Assembly (NCBI GenBank): GCA_020881915.1
Contig: JAJFPB010000002.1
Span: forward strand, 744,001 to 808,000
Length of the DNA: 64,000 bases
Source of the DNA: Paramyrothecium sp. XJ0827
Taxonomy: Eukaryota > Ascomycota > Sordariomycetes > Hypocreales > Stachybotryaceae
Direction of reading: 5' to 3'
A program made the translations under genes and the position numbers. Positions 24,152-36,519 of the stretch are shown here, one piece after another. The first letter of the stretch is position 1. Every line of letters starts with the position of its first letter. Under the pieces are notes generated by a model. That model saw only the letters and a list, made by a program, of their open reading frames with translations, had not been told where the DNA came from and searched no databases.

Positions 24152-24337
24152 TCTAAGCCCTTGGTACGGCAATGAGATACGATGATTGTAAGATGATAAC
24201 ACACAATGTTAAACTCCAACTGATATTGCATGCACTTGTCTATTCTCATTGCTTTGAGGACCATCGTCTGTCGAATGCCAGTGCCATCCATACGCCTGAA
24301 TATCATAGTCATCAAACACGTCTCTTTATATTAGTTC

Positions 24338-25326
24338 TCAAGTTCTGGCCCAATCCACCTCCCTCTCGTCCGACCAATATGTTCCGGACTTGCTTCCGAT
24401 GTCGTCTATGGCTAGCAGCACGGGCGTCTGGGCTCCCTCATCCGGTGTCTTGTTGCCCCCTCCGCGCGTCATATCCGTCACCACGTAGCCAGGATGGCAG
24501 CTATTGATGAGCACGTCCTTGCCCTCCGCCTTGAACTGCTTCGCCAACGCTCTGGTTTGCGCAATCAACCCCGCCTTGGAGACGGCGTAAGCAGCGCTGG
24601 GCCATCCCTTCTGTTCGTGGTCTCCCTCTTCCACGGCCGCGGCGAACTCTTGCATGAGCTTTGTGGCATCGTCGACGGACGCTGCGTTCATGAAACGATT
24701 CTTCAGATCCTTTGGATACTTGCGAAGGGCTCCTGAGATTGACGCGACGTTGATGATTCGCCCTCCTGGGCGAAGTGTCTCAATCAGAGCCAGCGTGGCT
24801 TCAAGAGTGCCATAATAGTTGATGCCCAACGTGTTCTTGACCACGTTGCTGTCTGTACAACGCATTGTGAGATGACGCTCCTGATCACTGTATTTGGTGC
24901 GACTTACTGAAGCCGTTCATGGCAATGCCGGCATTGTTAATGACGAAGTCTATGCCCTCAGGATGCTCTTTTTTCAGGTACGCGCGGAGCGCTGTGATGC
25001 TCTCTGTGGCGCCAATGTCGAGGGTGTGGAATTTGATGTCCGTGAGTCCGCCCTCGGCAGTCAGAGCGCTTGCCTTCTTCAGCTGCTGGTCGTTGCGAAG
25101 CTGCGATAAGGCTTCCTTACCCCGAGATTCGTCACGGGCCGTGAGATAGACCAGTAGCGGTCCATTGTTCAGGTGAGATTTCGGGTACTGCAGAGCGAGC
25201 TGCCTCACTGACGCGTCCATCAATACATGCGACCATTTGAGAGGCGCCGCGTTGCTGTGGCTTACCGATCGCGAGCCCAATGCCCTTGTTAGCCCCGGTG
25301 ACCACGCCGACCCTGCTCAAACTCAT
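24338..25326 (-). CDS. Carbonyl-reductase-like short-chain dehydrogenase
   Basis: Exons 25326-25266, 25207-24908 and 24852-24338 splice to 291 residues with introns of 58 and 55 bp. MSLSRVGVVTGANKGIGLAI is the TGxxxGIG NADPH motif. LVYLTARDESRG carries the ARD that favours NADPH. VINNAGIAMNGF, INVASISG (Ser) and YAVSKAG (YxxxK) complete the catalytic set. The insertion between Ser and Tyr (FMNAASVDDATKLMQEFAAA) is typical of CBR1-like carbonyl reductases, which reduce quinones and ketones. NPGY is CHPGYVVTDMTRGGG here, as in the family. No targeting signal is seen, so it is probably cytosolic. It is on the same strand as the chromate transporter, 269 bp downstream of it; a functional link is unproven. 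Confidence 0.92.
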
Positions 25327-25595
25327 GATGTAAAGCGATGTGGTTATAGAAGATTGTTGAAGGTTGATGCTCAAGGCAGAGAGCTTTGGTGGAGATCTAA
25401 TTAAGGGAGGCAGCTGTTTGTAATCAGGGTCCATTACATCACCGAGTCCGACACGGTGGGACCAAAATGGGCGCTATTTGACACAGCGGATGATCCGGAG
25501 TGTCTGCGAAACTTGACAAATACCAAATAATGAGGACTATAGATATGCCCTTGTTTAAAATATGGGCTTACGGCTCAGGACGCCTCGTTCGTAAT

Positions 25596-27399
25596 TTAAT
25601 CCGACACAACACCATACCAAATCAACCCCATGACAGCGCCCATGACAATTGCTACGGGCGGGCTGAGTCGGAACCAATAGCCACCCACGTAGCTTGTCGC
25701 AGTAACAACCACCCACCATGGTTCGATTGCCAGGCTGGTTCCCTGCTGGAAACCCTGGTCAATGTGCCCGATCTGCCACAGTCGATACACAGCCGTATAA
25801 ATAAGACCCACCGCAGCAGCATTGATACCGCGCAGCCCGGACTTGACGCTCCTCCAGCTTCGAACCGCATTCCAGACGCCCATGGTGCCGTGCACTGTGA
25901 CAAGTCCAGGCACAAAAATGCCCAGAAACCCGAGAAGGGCACCCGCTGCAGAGTTGTAGCCACCATTGATGGCAGTGAGGCTGCCGAGGTAGACTGCGAA
26001 GTTGAAGTTGGGGCCGGGCCACGCCTGGATGAGAGCGAGGCCAATCAGGAAATCACGCGGGCTCACCCAACCCTCGGCAACAATGTACTCACGGAGCAGC
26101 GGAATGACAACAGGGCCGCCTCCGAAAATAATAGTACCTGCCAGATACATGTTGGCGAAAAGGCTGTATAGCAGGTTCTTGTTGGGCAGAGTTCCACGGA
26201 GGACCATGATGACGACAAATGACAGAAGGAAGAGTCCGATCAGGAAGAGTCCAAATTTCCAGCTAATGTTTAATCGGCGTGCCTCTGGAACGACTCTAGG
26301 CTCGTCGCGCTCCTCGGAGGGCTCTGTGGCAGCTGCCGAGGCCGCGTCGTTGGTGCTGCCAAGTCTCTGTTGCGCCTCGGTTCCCTCCTTTGAGCTGGCT
26401 TGGGCGGGTGGGCCAGGGTCAGCGTCCGATTGACCTCGTGGAGCGTCTGCTGCAGTCGTCTGGGGCGGCTGCAACTCCACGCCGTCTTCCGGTTCTTCAG
26501 TCCGGTTGTGCTTCCTCGTGAAGACAGCAATGACCGAGTTGACAGGACCATGAAGCCAGCGGAAATCATGCACGACGGCAGTGATGCCGGCCATGAACAT
26601 GAGCAGCGGGAAGTACCACAAGGCGTTGTACATGAGCCCAGCTGTGGCACCAAGGAACACCAGGATCCGGGTCAGTGTGTCGGTGATGGCTTTCTCGGAA
26701 AGTTGGACGGCCGCAAGGACAATGATGCCGACAGTCGCAGCGTTCAGACCGGACAGAAGCGCGTAGACGGCTCGCGGCAAGGAGTCGCCGATGTTGGACA
26801 CCCCGATCGAGAGCCCGTACATGCCGAGCGCCCCGGGAAGACTTTGCATATCTTAGCACAGGCAGTGACAGATTTGAGATCGGGGACGTACCTCCAAATG
26901 AGGAAGCTAAGAACAGCTGGGAGGAAACCATCGTGTAGAAGATTGATGCAGTAGTGCATCTTGGTGCTGCCAGGACCCGAAAAGGCCTGGCAGACACTGA
27001 AGAGTTCTTGGTACTTTGCAGCGTTAGTCGACAACATTCTCACGCTCCCATCATGTATATCTGTCTTACCACCTCTTCCGTAATCCATGACAGTTTGTCA
27101 ACGTACTTGTCGTGAAACTACAGCTCTTGCGATTAGCATTTGGCACGCGATGTGCAGTAGCAGTCAGAATCTGCGGTGGAACGGCCAATCGGGTCGGCCC
27201 GCCGTAGCAGGCTGCCATTTCATGCATGGTCCCCCAACGTTCCGTCATGCGCAAGCGAGAATGTGGAACTCACAATCTTGAAATGGACGGGCGGTCCCCC
27301 GAAGGAGGTGAACCCAAGGTACCAATTGTATCGGACCGCATTCCAGAAACGTTCCCCGAGGTCGAACGAGGACAGGCTCAGCGGATTTCTGACACCCAT
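25596..27399 (-). CDS. Chromate transporter, CHR family, two-domain form
   Basis: Exons 27399-27274, 27117-27070, 27013-26892 and 26841-25596 join in frame to 513 residues. The N-terminal CHR domain has LGFTSFGGPPVHFKIFHDKY, YQELFSVCQAFSGPGSTKM and LPGALGMYGLSIG. The C-terminal domain repeats the pattern with GTIIFGGGPVVIPLLREYI and LIQAWPGPNFNFAVYLGSL. About ten membrane segments are visible. CHR proteins expel chromate, or act as sulfate/chromate antiporters, across the plasma membrane. The two halves are joined by an unusually polar, Glu/Pro/Ala-rich loop of about 100 residues (from about 220), probably cytosolic. Splicing is supported by restoration of the conserved EEVYQELF and FLIWSLPGALG junctions. 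Confidence 0.93.
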
Positions 27400-28200
27400 C
27401 TTTGCAACTGGGGGCCGGGCTTGTGGTTCTCCTCTTCTTCTTGGCTACGAGCTACGTGGTGGAGCGCTGTTTTGAGCCAATTTTCGGGCCCCGTTGCCCA
27501 CTTCTCAATGGCTTAATGCGAAGGCGTTGCCGATGTCGAGGGCTGTCAATCACAACCAAAGGAGGATGACCGATGGGAGCGCAAAGAAGAATATATATCC
27601 TTTTCGCCTGATTCGGGGAATGACTCAAGCAAAATTCTCCTGGTTTGGGAAATGAAGCTTGCCAAGCCTTTTAGCAAAGCGTCCAATGAAGGTGTCACAG
27701 CGAGCACGTGCTAGCAGCGCTGGGGCTTGGCACTTAACCTAGACTTGTCCTCGTCGCTGGTGAAGCCAATTCCCTCAACACTCATAACTCTACATCGTTG
27801 GTTTTCCTGGTGCAAAGAAAGGCCATTTGTCGCAATGGTAATTGAACCGACTTGATGTCAATACGGCAAATCATAGTTTCAAATCTGATGATTAACTATG
27901 GGCTGCTCGGCGTTTGATGACGGCACAATGCTCAAACAAGCTGCGCTCCGGCTGGGACGAGAAAGATGGGAGGAGGAAGAGGGGTCGTCGGTGTCCAAAC
28001 ACCGGCCATTATTCGAATGAAGGGACGTACCAAACAAACGACAATGCTTGACACAAGGAGAATTAGCTTCCATAGCTATGTTCGTGGGCTTCTTTTGCTA
28101 AAACGGTCTTGAGACTTTGGCTCTGAGAAGAGGTCCGCCATGACTACAGATGCATTGCTTCATTGTATTGATTTAGGCTCCCGATACTTTGTAAACTTGT
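27400..28200. other. Intergenic region
   Basis: 800 bp between the chromate transporter start and the 3' end of a Zn2Cys6 gene. It is the likely promoter of the transporter. No further feature is recognised. Confidence 0.5.
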
Positions 28201-30683
28201 CTATTCAGCGTCATAGTTGTGGCCAAAATGGTCATTTGGCAGGGACCCATCCCACATCCAAGTGTTGGACCCTACCATGTGTGCAGCGTTGTCAACCTCA
28301 TTTTCGTGACTGTTGTCACCCATACTTGTCGTCGTCTCCTCAAGGGCTCTGATGGGGGACGGAATTGTGGAATCCTCTAAGTCGGAAGTCGCCTCTTCAA
28401 AGCCAGCCGCATACAAACTCCTGTATTGCTTGTTTCTCAAGAGTCGAATGCTTTCGTTATAAATTTCCTTTAAAATGGCTAATGCCTCTAAAGGCTGAAC
28501 CCCCCCCTTTTGCACGGCCATTTGGAGTATGGTTTGCACGATGCCATCGACCATTGGTATGCATCGAGCGAGGTACCCGTATCCCTTCATGCAAAGCAGA
28601 AAGTAAAACCGTGACTCGGGGGTAGGACCCTGATGCAGTATCTCATTGAGTAGGTACATCATCCCAGAATGGTACAGTATGGAGTATTTCGATGACTCAT
28701 GCTGAGCCCTGAACTCGTATACAAGTCGCATTAGTTGTTTAACGGAGGCTGCGAATATCGCTGCAGCTCGAGGTATGGAATCCTCATTTCGCCAAGGGCC
28801 AGGGGGGTTTGGTGTCGGTACCAAGGGTCGAAAGATGTCCAGGACAAGGGTGTGATACCATATACTGCAATTCGTTAGATAGTAAACTCCTTGGTGAGAC
28901 TCACTCATGGATCCATTACGTACTGCATGATCAGAACATGGCAGGAGGCAGAATCGGTCCTTGTTGCATTCGTTGGTAGGTTAGTAGACCACTGTAGTAG
29001 TCTGTGGTGAAGTGTTTCGGCGTCTGACAAGGATATCAAGGGTTTGTCTGAGTAATACATCCATACCATGTCACGAACAATGAGATGGAATCGCGTAATG
29101 GTTGCGAATGTCGCACCCATATAATCAGGCAGCGTCCGCTCGATCGAACCGCAGGCGTCAGGTTCTCCGGGAATCGGGAATGTCGGTGGTATGGACAACA
29201 TGGGCCGCTGGCGGGTGCTCAATGAATGGATTCTTCATCTTTCTGTCAGGAGAGATGCAACAGATGTCTCGAAAAGACCATAGAAAGCGAGCTTACATGT
29301 GCCAATTGAAGATGGACCACGCTACAGCGGACGCGGCTGCGCAGTAGTCTAAGTCGTGGTGCACGACGTTCATTTCGAAAGCGGGCGTGGAGCTTTGATC
29401 GAATAAATGTAAACGTCGTCCCATGTGTACACTTTCTTGCAGGTAAAGTGACCCACCCTTATCCTGTCCAGTATTATTACATATCAAGCTCATGAAGATG
29501 ATGCCTGACAGCGTCGGCAGATCGTCCGGTTCACGTCTCTGCTTCCAAGTCTCTGCTGCTTCCGTGAAGAAATCTCGTGATAGAGATGCAGCTGTCGGGT
29601 CGATGAATGTGTATATTTGCTGACGATGCGTTGTGAGTAGGTAAACATGCGTTGGGCGGACTAGAAACCTACGCAAGCCCATGAAAGAAGGGCATTAACG
29701 AGAATTCGGTTACAGAAGCGAGTTCTTCCGGCTACTAGGTCATCAATAAACAGATCCACGTCGAAGAATCCGAGGACCGGGTGCTCCGTCTCCAGATAGA
29801 GCGAGATGGCTTCAGCCGCGAAGGTGTTTGATACGGGAACGTTCGTCCATGCAAAGATGTTGATGGAGTGAAGTCTTGGATCACAGATCTTATTGTGTTT
29901 TGGCGGTACTTCGTTGGATCGTAGCTGAGTGGGATCAATAGTGTTAGATGACTCGCGGAACAAATCCGAATCTTGCATAGAAGATAATAATTGATTCATC
30001 TGTGTCGCGGCGGTCGAAGGTCCAGCTCGATCTCCCTGCATATTCTGCTCCGATCTCATCGTCTCTGCACTGGGCAAGTTGAGGAGAGCCAGGTTAACAG
30101 TGGAAGCGTCTAATGGGATGAGAAAGGGGTAAGCGTTTGGGAAGAGTGCAGCCAGTTCGAATTCGATCTGGTTCTGCATAGGGGGCGATGGGCTTCGTTT
30201 CATTCGGACCGGGGACAGCAGATTGGGGGGAGGCTCTTCCAAAGCTTGAAGGATGGCACTTGGGTCCATGCCACGTCTGATCTGCTGAAAAGCCATTGCG
30301 CTCGTGGCTTCCGGAGCGGAACGCAGAAGCTCGAAGAGCTGAGCTAAGGTTTGGGACGACTCCCGCAACTCGTCGTTTTGACGCCTCATGGCACCCATCC
30401 GCGTCTCGCCCGCCTGAACGGAGAAGACGCACTCGACACGGCGGTACGAACACTGGGAGCAGGATGGCCGCACCCCATCGCACTATGCCGCGCGGTTAGA
30501 GTAGGTTAACGAACCCATATCGACAAGACATGGAGGCGGTGTTCTGGTCGTTACCTTTATCTTTCTAGCCCTACACGCTTGGCAAGCCGCTGGCTGAAGG
30601 CGTCGTTTAGGCATCACAACCGGGGGAGGAGGCTGGTCCGCCAGACCACTAGGGTTGGGGGCCAGCGGTCGGTAGTTGGCCAT
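28201..30683 (-). CDS. Zn2Cys6 transcription factor with fungal-specific domain
   Basis: Exons 30683-30555, 30482-29673, 29619-29297, 29232-28924 and 28864-28201 splice to 744 residues. The first intron divides the zinc cluster: C-QA-C-RARKIK, then C-DGVRPS-C-SQ-C-SYRRVE-C, at residues about 35-65. A coiled-coil-like MRRQNDELRESSQTLAQLFELL follows. The middle homology region carries FFDVDLFIDDL, LVNALLSWAC, YLQESVHMGRRLHLF and MHIWYHTLVLDIFRP, a pattern of the larger fungal regulators. LSTRQRPMLSIPPTFPIPG is also a family hallmark. The start is the first in-frame ATG; the frame extends further upstream without one. Its 5' neighbour on the same strand is an MFS exporter, a common pairing, so it may control that gene. 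Confidence 0.9.
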
Positions 30684-31390
30684 ATCCGCATCCTTTTGAG
30701 AGCTTCGGGTCTGACCTTCAGTTGCAACCGTAGTACCAACTGATGGTATGAAAGTCAACACCGAGACAGCCGTTACGGCGAGGGCACTAATGTTTTCGTT
30801 GAATATGCCTAGGGTGATGTAAGTCCAAGCAATTAATTACCAGTGAGCTTCGACTCGTGCCGCAGAAAACCAATAGCACTGGCCGGAGGAGCTCCGGAGT
30901 CTTTTATTGGTTGTTTTGCGCGGATGCGGCTCCGAGCCTGGCCATAGGTCAGAATAACCGGGGCACATGTTTGTCATGATCAGCGGGCAGCTCCAGTATA
31001 ATACGTAGATCAGCTCACGGATTACGGGTTCAGTTAACTTTACGGAAGAGTGTCAAGTTCATTATCTTCTTCAACTCTTGAGGCGCCCGTAGGTCACTAT
31101 GATTTCACCATGGTCGACCTCCGAGTAGCCAGTGGCAAATAGGTTATACCAAAGACTGTTAGAAATTGGAGAAATCGGTTACGCATTTTCACGACCGAGG
31201 TCCGATTTGCCAAGAGTATTGGCCTCCAGTGCAGTAGATGATGTGCCGATGCGCTATAGCTGGAGAGGCAGCGATCAACAGAGGTGAAGACATAATCTCG
31301 ATCACATTTCCACCTCAAATCGTAAAAAGGTCTTGCATCGACTATTAGCGACCGTTGCAGTTCTCAAAGTTTAGCTTTAGTATAGCTACC
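30684..31390. other. Promoter of the Zn2Cys6 gene and 3' flank of the MFS gene
   Basis: 700 bp. I see no gene. CCGGAGGAGCTCCGG at 30883-30897 is an inverted CCG/CGG arrangement (CCGGAG-GAG-CTCCGG) about 200 bp upstream of the Zn2Cys6 start and could be an autoregulatory site. This is a suggestion only. Confidence 0.4.
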
Positions 31391-32966
31391 TTAGTAGCTA
31401 GAGCATGCTTTTGCCCTTAGTCCTTTTCCGAAATACCACAAAATCAGTGGCGCTGGCACACCAAGGAACAAGGCGGCGAATCCTAGGAGGCTGTTTCCCC
31501 ATCCGTACCCCAGGCCATGGTACATCTTTGGGGCGAACAGTGGAAACAAAAATGCGGCTAAGCTTCTCAAGAACTGCGACGCAGCCAATGCACTCGTGGT
31601 GTGTTCGGCATACGCATCCATAACGTACGCTTGGAGAGGCATGCCCGCCACTTGCATTCCGAAAGTGGTCAGAAAGACGCCAATGTCCACCCAAATCCAG
31701 TGGGTGTGGTACTGAACCGTCCATCCGTAGAGGAAGAGGCCGATGGGCGCGATCAAGGATCCGACCAGCGTAAGTGGAACCCGCTGCTCGGGCACGTAAT
31801 CGCCACCAGTTCGCTTCTGCATGTGCTTGAAGAGAAAATCCATCAAACGGCCACCAAGCAAGGCTCCTGCCACTTCTCCCAACGCACAAGCTATGTAGTG
31901 AAGGCCGCTTATCTCAACCGACTGGTGATACTCCTGGGTCCAAATGTCCGCGAAACTCGCGAGCAGAATATACAGGAGACCGTAGTAGAAGGCCTCAATG
32001 GCGCCCATTATTTGGATTATTGGATGGAGCAGCAGAAGCTTGACTGGACGGATCAGTGTGCGCCCGATCTGACGCACAAAGTGTTTCTTGGCATCAAGGT
32101 GGCGTCGCTCAAGCTCAGTCTCATAACGGAGGTCGCCCGTCTCGCGCCTCAATCGCTCAGCTTTTCGTTTTAGAATTAACGGTGCATATGTCTCCCAGTA
32201 GCTACCGAGGGAAACGAGAATCATGACGGCCTGGAAAATGGAAGTCGACCAGAACATCCACCTCCAGCTAGTGCGATTGGCCATAAAGCCACCAATAATG
32301 GGACCTGGGCGACGTGTCATGAGTTAAATCGTTTCTCGGGTACTACTTGCTGTGAGGTCTCTTACCGACAGCCGCCCCAAGCAGCGGGATCAGCAAATAG
32401 ATGGCCAATGAGTTGCCCCGTTCTTCCGGTGTCCAGATGTCTCCCAGCACACCGCCTGCAAGGGCGTAGATGGCACTCGCACCAAATCCAGCCATGAACC
32501 GGCCGGCAATGAGGAGCTCTTTGGTACTCGCAAACCCGCAGAGGATGTTCCAGACGAGGAACCAAAAATTAGATGCGTGTAAGATCGGCTTCCTACCGTA
32601 CATCTCTGACAAGGGCCCTATGATGATGGGGCCGAACGCGGAGGCCAACACATAAATAGAGAGTGACATGATAGACTCTGCGCTGCTCATGTCCAGTTCG
32701 TGAGCTATTGAATGGAGAGCGGGGGCCATGATTGTTGAGACCATGATGCGATTGAAGCCCGTCGCCGAAAGCACGTCAGTAACTGCCCATTTCCGACCAC
32801 GAGACCAATTCTGCGGATTCTCAGCGTCACTTGGTCCATCAAATGTCACGAGGAAGCGGTCCGCCACTTTAATTGGTTGCGCATGTGCAACGATAGCTGC
32901 CATCTCAATATCGGCAGCAGGAGCTGACGCTACCTGTAGCGAGCTGTCTTGGTGGATGGAGGTCAT
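31391..32966 (-). CDS. MFS transporter, DHA1 drug:H+ antiporter type
   Basis: Exons 32966-32366 and 32304-31391 with a 61 bp intron give 504 residues. An N-terminal hydrophilic tail holds DAENPQNWSRGRKWAV, typical of fungal DHA1 exporters. IIIGPLSEMYGRKPIL is the MFS motif A loop. GVLGDIWTPEERGNSLAIYL and LLGAAVGPIIGGFMANR fit the antiporter motif C region, where GPxxGG marks exporters. About twelve membrane segments are present. The central loop (ETYAPLILKRKAERLRRETG) is the usual charged loop between helices 6 and 7. It most likely resides in the plasma membrane and exports small toxic or secondary metabolites. The Zn2Cys6 gene downstream on the same strand may regulate it. Confidence 0.92.
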
Positions 32967-34048
32967 TTTGGAGTCGATTCACTGAGTTTCGAAGTAATCA
33001 GTCAATTTTACATAGAGAGGTTTCGGTGAGTATTTTTGAGGGGTTGGAGGAACAATTTATGAGGAGAGCAGGCAGACATAGCCAAGCGAAATTATCAGAT
33101 CATCTTATCTCCGTAGAGCCGGCTTACCCATGCCGTAAACTAGACTTGTTCCGGCAGGCCTCGGCGCAACACAGCGGAAGAGGCTCGGAATAAGGTGTGG
33201 TTCGGCCGAGTGAGATTATAAGCGACAGCTGTTGGTTCGCTTTGGCATACTAGTTGTCCTCTGCGTGATCTTACGGTTGTCGCGTCGTGCCTGTGCCAGA
33301 TATGGACTTTGTTGGATTGCAGGGATTGTAGGATGCTTGATTGATTCTGCCCCGCGCCCTCCGGCGCTCAGCAGAGCCTTTATCTGACTAAAGTTGCACT
33401 AAATACATTCGAGGCTCGTATTTAACTTTCGAACTGCGCAATACTAGTATGTACTGCACCTGGCCCCAGGTCCTCTGGTCCAACACATTCCGAGACCCAT
33501 TCCGAGGCACAAACTCCGTGGCTGAGCGCGTAAGAGTGATTGGTGCAAGAGCGGGACGGGAACTGCTTTAGAGGCTCTTCTTGAGAAACGGCCTCGCTAC
33601 TCAACCGGTGCACGTAGAGCGCGAAGTAGCCTCTTTGGCAGCTTTCCGGCGTTTCGAAGGGGTAGGGAGTAGTGAGCAATTGAGATGGGTCCGCTCGGCG
33701 AGAACTTTGAGGGTTGGTCAGACCTGTCCAAGAACGCCGGTGGAATGCGAGCTGCGTATATATATGGTTTCCGCGCGGTGGTGCCAGGCACAGCCAGGAG
33801 GTGTACCTTATAATACGTAAATCGACTGACGTTAACCTGTAAACATTTGGATGCTCAATCTCCTATTCTCATTCTATGCCTCGACCAGAAGAAGTACATC
33901 GACCGCCAAAAGATCGAAGCCCAGGGAACCAACTAGCGAAGTCCAAGACCAGTTACAAATATCTTTGATATCGGCCCTTGAATTTGTGTTTGTGAGATTC
34001 GAACTGGCAAAAAGCAAGGCATCAGATAATCTCTCCCCGACAAAGCAA
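32967..34048. other. Intergenic region with one short dispersed repeat
   Basis: 1.08 kb upstream of the MFS gene. Bases 33279-33309 resemble 38753-38783 (separate entry). No gene can be supported; a 177-codon plus-strand frame at 33851 is antisense to the small conserved gene. Confidence 0.45.
33279..33309 (+). repeat. Short dispersed repeat, copy 1
   Basis: TGTCGCGTCGTGCCTGTGCC and the next 11 bases match 38753-38783 apart from a few substitutions, mostly transitions. It may be the remnant of a degenerate transposable element. Confidence 0.35.
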
Positions 34049-34551
34049 CTAGTACACCAAAATCTCCTCATCTTTTCCTCCCCCGTTCCTCCATTTTTTA
34101 AGCACCTTCTTCATATCCGCCGCAACATTCTGAGCATAGTCAGGCCCAGCGGCCCCGGCAGGCAAATCCGCTGGGTTCCCCCTCACCCAAGCAACAGGTT
34201 CTTTAGCAACACCCGCGAATTTCTTCTTAAGCTCTTCAACCTGCTGAGGCTCATAGCCACGACCAAAAATTACCGCGCGAGGAGGCCGGCTGTAATCGTG
34301 GGTTCCGATCTCATTGGGGCTCCGAGACTGAGGATCGCGGCCTGCAAGCAGATGCGGGAGCTCAGCCTCTGCAGCCTCATATGACAGGATGAAGTGGATG
34401 ACTGAGGAGAATTAGCACCATACTTTGCTTATTTTAGGAATGAATATCAAGAACCTTCATATTCAGGCAGCAGGTGCTGGGAGATTGATTTCCCCATCGC
34501 GGGTATTCTGCCGCAGGCAACTACTGGCATCGGCTGAGTGAATGAAGACAT
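34049..34551 (-). CDS. Small conserved fungal protein of unknown function
   Basis: Exons 34551-34455 and 34401-34049 with a 53 bp intron encode 149 residues. The start MSSFTQPMPVVACGRIP is followed by AMGKSISQHLLPEYEVIHFI, which looks like a Rossmann-type beta-alpha-beta beginning. RPPRAVIFGRGYEPQQVEEL and AWVRGNPADLP follow. I recognise the general type among uncharacterised fungal proteins but know no function. It is divergent from the bZIP gene at 34894, sharing a 342 bp promoter. No membrane segment or signal peptide is seen. Confidence 0.7.
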
Positions 34552-34893
34552 GTTGCGAGAGCTGTACGCTGCGGATGAGGTATTTCGGAGCATTGGAGAT
34601 CGAGAATTATGGAGCAAGCTGAGGTCGATGATTCGATTTATATTCCTCGTTGCGGCGCGCTCGGTCTCATGATGAGTTAATGACTTTCGGACGGAGAAAG
34701 CCATAAACTTTGGGCGCATTTCGGGCCAATCGCTGACGACCCCCCGATTTTTCGATTATTCAACAGTCCCGACGCCCCGACGCCCCGACCCCGATGATTA
34801 AGCAACGTCGTCACGTCCTTTTCGCGTTCTTAGATTATCCATTACATCATAGTATGTCTTCAAGTAGAAAAGAGGCCTCAAAAGCAATACCCC
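34552..34893. promoter_or_regulatory. Divergent promoter with CGACGCCC repeats
   Basis: 342 bp between divergent starts of the small conserved gene and the bZIP gene. It holds about three near-tandem copies of CGACGCCC (34768-34792) and is otherwise featureless. Confidence 0.45.
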
Positions 34894-36221
34894 ATGGTCG
34901 AAGCAATGACTGACGCGCCCGCGCCTCGCAAGAGAGGCCGGCCACGAAATGCGACGGACGATCAGCAAGCTCCCGAGGTGGGCACATCCCGAGAAACTAC
35001 AGAGCAAGTTGGAACTGACTCAAGGAATCCAGAGACGTCGAAGGCAGCTTCGCGTCGCGCAGCAAGCATATCGCAAGAGAAAAGAGACCACGATCGTCAA
35101 TCTGCAATCTCGCGTACAGGAACTCGAGTCGGGCATCGAAGAGCTCAGCGAGTCGTTCCTTTCCTTCAGTAATCTTCTGTTCGAGGCTGGGATCCTTCAA
35201 AATCAGCCTCGTGTCACAGCTGCTCTGCAAAAAACTACACAGCAATGCGTGTCGCTTGCCAAAAGGGGCTGCGACGAGGCCGAACAACCTGCAGCCCCGG
35301 CGGACGTATCGCCATCGACGTTTCTCACGCTTAGCGATACACAAGATATAATCTCATATTACAATCCGCTCATAACGCAACTTGATTCATTGCCAATAAT
35401 CGGTGATGCTTTCCAGTCCTCGTCGGACCTCGCGGCTCAATGGCCTGGACTATCACAACTACCCCCCACGCCACCCGTCCAAGAACAAGCAATTCTGCTG
35501 TTCGGAATAGCCTTGTCATCTCCGAATATCCCCTTCTCATCCATCCCTAGTCCCGCCTTGAATTTCCCGACCATAGTATCGCCCGACAATCTCTTAAAGC
35601 AAGGGCGCTGGACACTCTCACACCTTCTAGTCCGACAATGCTGCGAGACTGGATACTATCTATTAACAAGATTATCTGGAGACGATCCAAGGGTCAAAGC
35701 AATCTTCGGCAAACGATTGGCCATCGACGAGCGCAACTGCTTGATCTCCGGATTCGTCGCCGTCATGCACGACGAAATAGGAGACACGATCGAGTTGAGG
35801 ACAAAAGTTCTCAATTCAAGGAGGAACAGCTACTCGCCTGAACGACTCGCCGTTTCCTCTCGAACTTGGCAAATTGTCTATGAATCGGGTGCTGATGAGT
35901 GGATGGATGCTAGTGGTGTGCAAAGGCTGCTACAGCAGCGTCAGGACCCCAGCTCGCCCCTCTCCAGTCCCCGGTTCAGTCCCCGGTTCAATTCGGCTCC
36001 GCTCAACGCAGCTCGCTTCATTAAATGTGAGTAATGCCGAGATCAATGGTTCTTTGTGTCTTCTTGTCCGTGCATTTACTGACTTCGTTGTAGATCTTTC
36101 CCTCTGCCCTATTTGTCTCGGTTGCGGACCAGCGTTCCGAAAGCGCGATGTTGAGAATGCCATTCGCCTTGCAACTCTTGATGATCCTTGGGTGTTTAAC
36201 CTTGTGTGCGAAATACCATGA
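34894..36221 (+). CDS. Fungal bZIP transcription factor
   Basis: Exons 34894-34977, 35033-36026 and 36094-36221 give 401 residues. Exon 1 encodes KRGRPRNATDDQQ, an AT-hook-like lead-in. The first intron (branch CTGAC at 35013) brings it directly to RRRRQLRVAQQAYRKRKETT, the basic region, followed by the leucine-zipper-like IVNLQSRVQELESGIEELS. This arrangement is the common fungal bZIP of the type placed beside metabolic genes. The C-terminal part carries helices resembling the family's DUF3425-like region. The last exon (KYLSLCPICLGCGPAFRKRD, ending VENAIRLATLDD) also matches family ends. Splicing is well supported; without the first intron the basic region is out of frame. Confidence 0.88.
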
Positions 36222-36519
36222 ATTATGTATAATAACAATAATTGTCTACAACAGATATAATCTCAGCTTACTTTGCATGATGCGACGAATAGAAACAGGA
36301 TCCCGCTGTGGAGTTGAGGAAATCCTTCCAGTGCATATGTTCCCTATGTCCGCGAAATTTCTCCAAAAAAGCGCCCTTTGCATCCCGGCCCTTCATTTCG
36401 ACTGTCACTTTAGCGTCTAGGGGCTGGCCTTTGAAATCCAGGGCCGGACTCCAAGTTGACCTATATTTTCCATTTACATTTTCTCCCTTTTTGGGTCACA
36501 CAAATGCGCAGGCACATTT
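36222..36519. other. Convergent intergenic region
   Basis: About 300 bp between the bZIP stop and the TPMT-like stop. Nothing recognisable. Confidence 0.5.

Noticed and set aside
33851..34384. A 177-codon plus-strand ORF
   Set aside because: It is antisense to the second exon of the small conserved gene at 34049-34551, whose splicing and sequence are better supported.
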